From assembly GCF_900167555.1 (NCBI RefSeq), contig NZ_FUYF01000002.1, positions 1 through 64,000 of the forward strand: a DNA stretch of 64,000 nucleotides, given 5' to 3'. The position numbers were made by a program, and so were the translations under genes. A model generated the notes under the pieces. The model was not told the DNA's origin. It made no database searches and saw only the letters and a list, made by a program, of their open reading frames with translations. Of this stretch, positions 60,689 through 64,000 are shown one piece after another. Source of the DNA: Gemmiger formicilis. Its GTDB lineage: Bacteria; Bacillota; Clostridia; Oscillospirales; Ruminococcaceae. Position 1 is the first letter of the stretch. Every line of letters begins with the position of its first letter.

Positions 60689-62935
60689 ATGAAGCTGCAC
60701 GACACCGGCGTATACCTTGTAAACGGCGTGCCTCAGACTTCCGCCCCGGCGGGCGTCACCGAGGCAGACGCCAAAAAAGGCACCATCGCCTACGGCATTT
60801 TGAAGGCCCATAATACCGGTGACTCCATGCAGGACCTGCGCATGAAGTTCGACTCGATGACCAGCCACGACATCACCTATGTCGGCATCATCCAGACGGC
60901 CCGCGCGTCCGGCATGACGGAGTTCCCGCTGCCCTACGTCATGACGAACTGCCACAACAGCCTCTGCGCTGTCGGCGGCACCATCAACGAGGACGACCAT
61001 CAGTTTGCCCTGTCCGCTGCCCACAAATACGGCGGCATCTATGTTCCGCCGAACATGGCCGTCATCCACAGCTACAACCGCGAGATGATGTCCGGCTGCG
61101 GGCGGATGATCCTGGGCTCTGACTCCCACACCCGCTACGGCGCCCTCGGCACGATGGCCGTCGGCGAGGGCGGCGGCGAGCTGGCCAAGCAGCTCGTGGG
61201 CCGCACCTACGATATGAGCTATCCCGGGGTCGTTGCCATCTACCTGACCGGCAAGCCCGCTCCGGGCGTCGGCCCGCACGACGTCGCGCTGGCGCTGGTT
61301 GCCGCGACCTACGCCAACGGCTATGTGAAGAACAAGGTCATGGAGTTCGTCGGCCCCGGCGTGGCAAACCTGAGTGCCGACTACCGCAACGGCATCGACG
61401 TCATGACCACCGAGACGACCTGCTGGTCCTCCATCTGGCAGACCGACGATACCACGAAGAAATATTTTGTGCAGCATGGCCGCCCCGAGGCTTATAAGGA
61501 ATTGAAGCCCGCCGACGTGGCCTACTACGACGGCTGCATTGAGCTGGACCTCTCCACCGTCGAGTGCATGATCGCGCTGCCGATGCACCCCAGCTACGCC
61601 TACCCGATCCGCGAGCTGAAGGCCAACGCCAAAGAGATCCTGCAGGCGGCGCAGGACCAGGCCAACAGGCAGCTGGGCGGCAAGGTCGAGATGGACCTCG
61701 TCGGCAAGATCTGCGACGATGGCCGCATCTACGTTGACCAGGGCGTTGTGGCCGGCTGCTCCGGCGGCACGTATGAAAATATCTGCGCCGTGGCGGACAT
61801 CATTAAAGGCAAGAGCTGCGGCAACGGCGAGTTCAAGTTCAGCGTCTACCCCGACAGCATGCCGACCTATCTGGAGCTGGTCAAAAATGGCGCGGTGGCG
61901 GACATTGTCGCCGCCGGCGGCATCTTCCGCGAGTGCTTCTGCGGCCCCTGCTTCGGCGCGGGCGACACCCCGGCCAACGGCGAGTTCTCCATCCGCCACA
62001 CGACCCGCAACTTCCCGAACCGCGAGGGCTCCAAGCCCGGCGAGGGCCAGATCAGCGCCGTCGCCCTGATGGACGCCCGCTCCATTGCGGCCACCGCGGC
62101 CAACGGCGGCTACCTGACCGCCGCCAGCGAGCTGACCGACGTGGAGTACACCGTGCCCGACTACCACTTTGAGCAGGGAGTCTACGACAAGCGCGTCTAC
62201 AACGGCTGGGGCCATCCGGAGCCGGACTACGCGCTGAAATTCGGCCCGAACATCAAGGACTGGCCCGAGCAGCCCGCTCTGACCGACGACCTGCTGGTCA
62301 AAATTGTCAGCTACATCACCGACCCCGTCACGACGACGGACGAGCTGATCCCGTCGGGCGAGACATCGTCCTTCCGCTCCAACCCGCTGCGGCTGGCGGA
62401 GTTCACCCTCTCCCGCAAGGACCCGGCCTACGTGCCGAACGCCAAGGCCGTGAAGGCGCTGGACGAACAGCGCAAGGCAGGCAAGCTGCCCGCCGAGGTT
62501 GCGCGTGTCTACGACGATTTGAAGAAGCTGGGCTACGCGCCCGACGCGGCCAACACCAACATTGGCTCGGCCATTTTTGCCAACAAGCCCGGCGACGGCT
62601 CCGCCCGTGAACAGGCCGCCAGCTGCCAGCGCGTGCTGGGCGGCGCGGCTAACTTTGCCTGCGAGTACGCCACAAAGCGCTACCGCTCCAACTGCATCAA
62701 CTGGGGCATGCTGCCGTTCCTGGTGGAGAACCCCGGCGCGCTGGACAACGGCGATTACGTCTACCTGCCCGGCGTCCGCAAGGCTCTGCTGGAGGCCGCG
62801 GACGAGCTGGACGCCGTGGCCGTCAAGCCGGACGGCGGTCTGGTGAAGTTCACCGTCAAGCTCGGCGCCATGACCGACGCCGAGAGACAGATTCTGGCGG
62901 ACGGCTGCCTGATCAATTATTACAAGAATAACTAA
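60689..62935 (+). CDS. acn: Aconitate hydratase (hydratase/aconitase family)
   Basis: 748 residues, 4Fe-4S enzyme converting citrate to isocitrate. Fe-S cysteines: GCSGGTYENI region and CFCGPCFGAG (C-x-x-C); substrate motifs GSDSHTRYGALGTMAVGEGGGELA, SIRHTTRNFPNREG. C-terminal swivel domain with KRYRSNCINWGMLPFLV. ATG 60689 after ACGGAGGTTTTCCC; longer frame upstream runs through the repeat and is rejected. The order differs from AcnA; it fits the clostridial single-polypeptide group. Confidence 0.93.
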   Translation: MKLHDTGVYLVNGVPQTSAPAGVTEADAKKGTIAYGILKAHNTGDSMQDLRMKFDSMTSHDITYVGIIQTARASGMTEFPLPYVMTNCHNSLCAVGGTINEDDHQFALSAAHKYGGIYVPPNMAVIHSYNREMMSGCGRMILGSDSHTRYGALGTMAVGEGGGELAKQLVGRTYDMSYPGVVAIYLTGKPAPGVGPHDVALALVAATYANGYVKNKVMEFVGPGVANLSADYRNGIDVMTTETTCWSSIWQTDDTTKKYFVQHGRPEAYKELKPADVAYYDGCIELDLSTVECMIALPMHPSYAYPIRELKANAKEILQAAQDQANRQLGGKVEMDLVGKICDDGRIYVDQGVVAGCSGGTYENICAVADIIKGKSCGNGEFKFSVYPDSMPTYLELVKNGAVADIVAAGGIFRECFCGPCFGAGDTPANGEFSIRHTTRNFPNREGSKPGEGQISAVALMDARSIAATAANGGYLTAASELTDVEYTVPDYHFEQGVYDKRVYNGWGHPEPDYALKFGPNIKDWPEQPALTDDLLVKIVSYITDPVTTTDELIPSGETSSFRSNPLRLAEFTLSRKDPAYVPNAKAVKALDEQRKAGKLPAEVARVYDDLKKLGYAPDAANTNIGSAIFANKPGDGSAREQAASCQRVLGGAANFACEYATKRYRSNCINWGMLPFLVENPGALDNGDYVYLPGVRKALLEAADELDAVAVKPDGGLVKFTVKLGAMTDAERQILADGCLINYYKNN

Positions 62936-62942
62936 AGAAAAA

Positions 62943-62978
62943 CGGCCCGCTGGGAAAAAATCCCGGCGGGCCGCTTCT
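62943..62978. terminator. Hairpin terminator after acn
   Basis: 13-bp stem 62943-62955/62961-62973 (one G-T pair), loop AAAAA. The plus side ends CTTCTG (weak); the minus side ends in TTTTTCTTT. Confidence 0.65.
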
Positions 62979-63172
62979 GTAGGGGCTGATGCTTGCATCG
63001 GCCCGCGGAGGGGTCAAGACCTCTCCCTACAATGCAATTCAAAAGGGGTGCTGTAGGGGCGAACATTGTTCGCCCGCGGCACATGGCGGCGGTCACAACA
63101 CTTCCGGGGCGATGACGAGCATCGCCCCCTACACCGTAGGGGCGGATTCCATATCCGCCCGTAGTGTCCGGC
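62975..63172. repeat. Repeat modules upstream of the small antisense locus
   Basis: GTAGGGGCTGATGCTTGCATCGGCC, GGAGGGGTCAAGACCTCTCCC, GTAGGGGCGAACATTGTTCGCCC, GGGGCGATGACGAGCATCGCCCC and GTAGGGGCGGATTCCATATCCGCCC: five palindromic modules in a row. No gene. Confidence 0.75.
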
Positions 63173-63190
63173 GGATCGCTGCAAAAATTC

Positions 63191-63219
63191 TTGCATACCG
63201 TCGAAATTTCTGCTATAAT
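63191..63219 (+). promoter_or_regulatory. Promoter of the 29-residue gene
   Basis: TTGCAT at 63191-63196, 17-base spacer, perfect TATAAT at 63214-63219. Predicted start near 63226, giving an 80-base leader. Confidence 0.75.
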
Positions 63220-63306
63220 ACAAAAGCCGCCTGTTTCACAACAGACGGCAAGGCGCTGCACACAACGGCAGGCGGTTGGCCACACTTCCGTAAAGGAGGT
63301 GAGACC

Positions 63307-63396
63307 ATGCGTTTTACATTTACGTTCTATATCGGTCGCAAGACCTTTACTTTGAGCTTAGTTGTAAAAAGCAATAACCGCCACCCTGGCCGGTGA
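63307..63396 (+). CDS. 29-residue peptide, candidate type I toxin
   Basis: Very short ORF with the strongest ribosome site in the neighbourhood (AAAGGAGGTG, 63292-63301, ATG 7 bases after GGAGG). The peptide starts MRFTFTFYIG, has an alternating hydrophobic middle (TFTLSLVV) and a basic end (KSNNRHPGR); too short for a confident membrane helix. Its last codons form one arm of a bidirectional hairpin (63373-63404). Own promoter, long leader, long-range mRNA duplex and an antisense promoter all fit a type I toxin; a leader peptide is the main alternative. I do not know a named family for it. Confidence 0.65.
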   Translation: MRFTFTFYIGRKTFTLSLVVKSNNRHPGR

Positions 63397-63462
63397 CGGT
63401 TATTAGTTTGAGCTTTTAACTTTCACCTGAAAGGGCCAACCGCTTGTCGCAGCGCCTTTTCT
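63364..63462 (-). ncRNA. Antisense RNA overlapping the 29-residue gene (candidate antitoxin)
   Basis: Predicted from the consensus minus promoter (63497-63469), start about 63462, to the hairpin 63404-63373 followed on the minus strand by GCTTTTTAC. About 98 nt, complementary to the mRNA tail and the last codons. Its 5' part carries the same AAGGCGCTGC and GCGGTTGGCC words as the mRNA leader, so it could compete for the tail. Confidence 0.6.
63373..63404. terminator. Bidirectional hairpin at the end of the small ORF
   Basis: AATAACCG (63373-63380) with CGGTTATT (63397-63404), extended by CACC/GGTG; minus tail GCTTTTTAC is a good terminator, plus tail AGTTTGAGCTTTT weaker. Confidence 0.75.
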
Positions 63463-63468
63463 ATAGTC

Positions 63469-63497
63469 ATTATACCCCACTGCCGCGGCCATGTCAA
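63469..63497 (-). promoter_or_regulatory. Consensus antisense promoter
   Basis: Minus strand TTGACA (63497-63492), exactly 17 bases, TATAAT (63474-63469). All twelve hexamer bases match the sigma-A consensus. It is the best promoter I found in the window. Confidence 0.85.
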
Positions 63498-63504
63498 GCG
63501 TGCC

Positions 63505-63533
63505 TTGCACCCCGCGGCATTTCGTGCTACAAT
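63505..63533 (+). promoter_or_regulatory. Promoter of the Ntn-hydrolase-like gene
   Basis: TTGCAC (63505-63510), 17-base spacer, TACAAT (63528-63533); back to back with the antisense promoter. Confidence 0.65.
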
Positions 63534-63567
63534 AGACGTACCATTAAAAAACAAAGGACGAAAAACA

Positions 63568-64000
63568 ATGAGTGCGATTTTAGCAGTATGCGGTGATACC
63601 TTCTGCGCCATGGTCAGCGATGGCCGCTATGTCGAGGAACCCATCACCGGCGAAAAGCCCCATATCCTCAAAAACGACCTGCCCAAGGTCCGCAAGATCA
63701 ACCGCAACGTCGTGGTCGGTTTTGCGGGCGACACGCTGGCCGCCGTGCAGATCATCAACGCGGTGGACGAGTACCAGACCCAGTACCTGACGCTGGAAAA
63801 GGTCGTCAAGATCCTGCGCGAAAAGGCCGCCACGGTCTCGGTGCAGCCGGTGGGCGTGCGGCTCATCGTGGGTGGGCGCAACCGCAAGGGCGTGTTCACC
63901 ATGACGATGATGGGCAGCGTTGACGGCTACGAGCCGCAGACCCAGGCCGCCCGCAAGGGTGCCTACCTCATCGAGGGTGCCTGCTCCCACACCGACGTGG
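63568..64000 (+). CDS. Proteasome/HslV-like Ntn-hydrolase fold protein (truncated by window end)
   Basis: 144 codons seen, open at the window end. KVRKINRNVVVGFAGDTLAAVQII resembles the HslV/proteasome-beta region after the nucleophile (ARKVRRL...GFAGGTADA), and RLIVGGRNRKGVFTMTMM resembles the following strand. The usual N-terminal Thr1 (TT) is absent; the product starts MSAILAVCGDTFCAMVSDGR, so Ser2 after Met removal is the only candidate nucleophile at that place. It may be a non-proteolytic relative. ATG 63568 follows AAAGGACGAAAAACA. Confidence 0.6.
   Translation, partial: MSAILAVCGDTFCAMVSDGRYVEEPITGEKPHILKNDLPKVRKINRNVVVGFAGDTLAAVQIINAVDEYQTQYLTLEKVVKILREKAATVSVQPVGVRLIVGGRNRKGVFTMTMMGSVDGYEPQTQAARKGAYLIEGACSHTDV

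Larger units (their letters stand above)
63250..63458 (+). promoter_or_regulatory. Long-range 5'-3' duplex of the small mRNA
   Basis: Leader segments AAGGCGCTGC (63250-63259) and GCGGTTGGCC (63272-63281) are exact complements of tail segments GCAGCGCCTT (63449-63458) and GGCCAACCGC (63434-63443), in nested order. Folding would bring the 5' and 3' ends together next to the Shine-Dalgarno, as in type I toxin mRNAs. Confidence 0.75.

Overview
This 64 kb window looks like the chromosome of a high-GC Clostridia member of the Oscillospiraceae/Ruminococcaceae kind (Faecalibacterium, Gemmiger or Subdoligranulum-like). That is an inference from the Firmicutes gene order (dprA-topA-trmFO, plsX-rnc-smc-ftsY, yhbY-nadD-yqeK-rsfS, infC-rpmI-rplT), from AGGAGG-type ribosome binding sites and sigma-A promoters, and from a very dense set of short palindromic intergenic repeats. 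I see no rRNA, tRNA, CRISPR array, complete insertion sequence or prophage.

Layout: 0.3-6 kb holds an Asp/Glu racemase, metG-eamA-tatD, a 77-residue unknown and a GNAT acetyltransferase. 5.9-7.95 kb has no protein gene: it contains a multi-hairpin repeat, a string of repeat modules, a probable large noncoding RNA on the minus strand and a short plus-strand RNA. 7.96-12.3 kb is a minus-strand ddl-murI-DUF1934-argS set. 12.3-14.7 kb is repeats, a broken gene and a multi-HTH protein. 14.7-23.7 kb is infC-rpmI-rplT, a SpoU methyltransferase, dprA-topA-trmFO-plsX and rnc. 23.8-36.2 kb is smc, ftsY, rdgB, yhbY, nadD, yqeK, an LCP protein, rsfS and leuS. 36.5-49.4 kb is envelope-oriented: GtrB- and GtrII-type glycosyltransferases, a MATE exporter, a GH25 lysozyme fused to a degenerate 5'-nucleotidase, a beta-CASP nuclease, membrane proteins, an SGNH hydrolase and an ECF S component. 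49.5-57.4 kb has a MocR regulator, glyA, hisB, a DnaK paralog, azlCD and a VTT-domain protein. 57.7-62.9 kb is a divergent citrate synthase / isocitrate dehydrogenase-aconitase module, enough to turn oxaloacetate plus acetyl-CoA into 2-oxoglutarate. The window ends in a proteasome-like Ntn-hydrolase gene.

Three noncoding signals stand out. First, a small locus at 63.19-63.50 kb has a 29-residue ORF with its own promoter and a strong Shine-Dalgarno. Its leader and tail can form a nested long-range duplex, and a consensus TTGACA-17-TATAAT promoter fires an antisense RNA through its 3' end; this is the architecture of a type I toxin-antitoxin module. Second, about 830 nt on the minus strand (7.61 to 6.78 kb) is AT-richer than its surroundings, lacks ORFs and ends in a strong terminator, as expected for a large structured RNA. 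Third, a 400-540 bp multi-hairpin element occurs twice (5.95 and 43.36 kb); the two copies differ by compensating changes in at least four stems while keeping their loops, so the folded form appears to be selected.

Several genes use non-AUG starts. The clearest is infC, whose only well-placed start is ATC, the classical IF3 autoregulation arrangement. Nearly every gap between operons carries MITE-like inverted repeat pairs from about five families.
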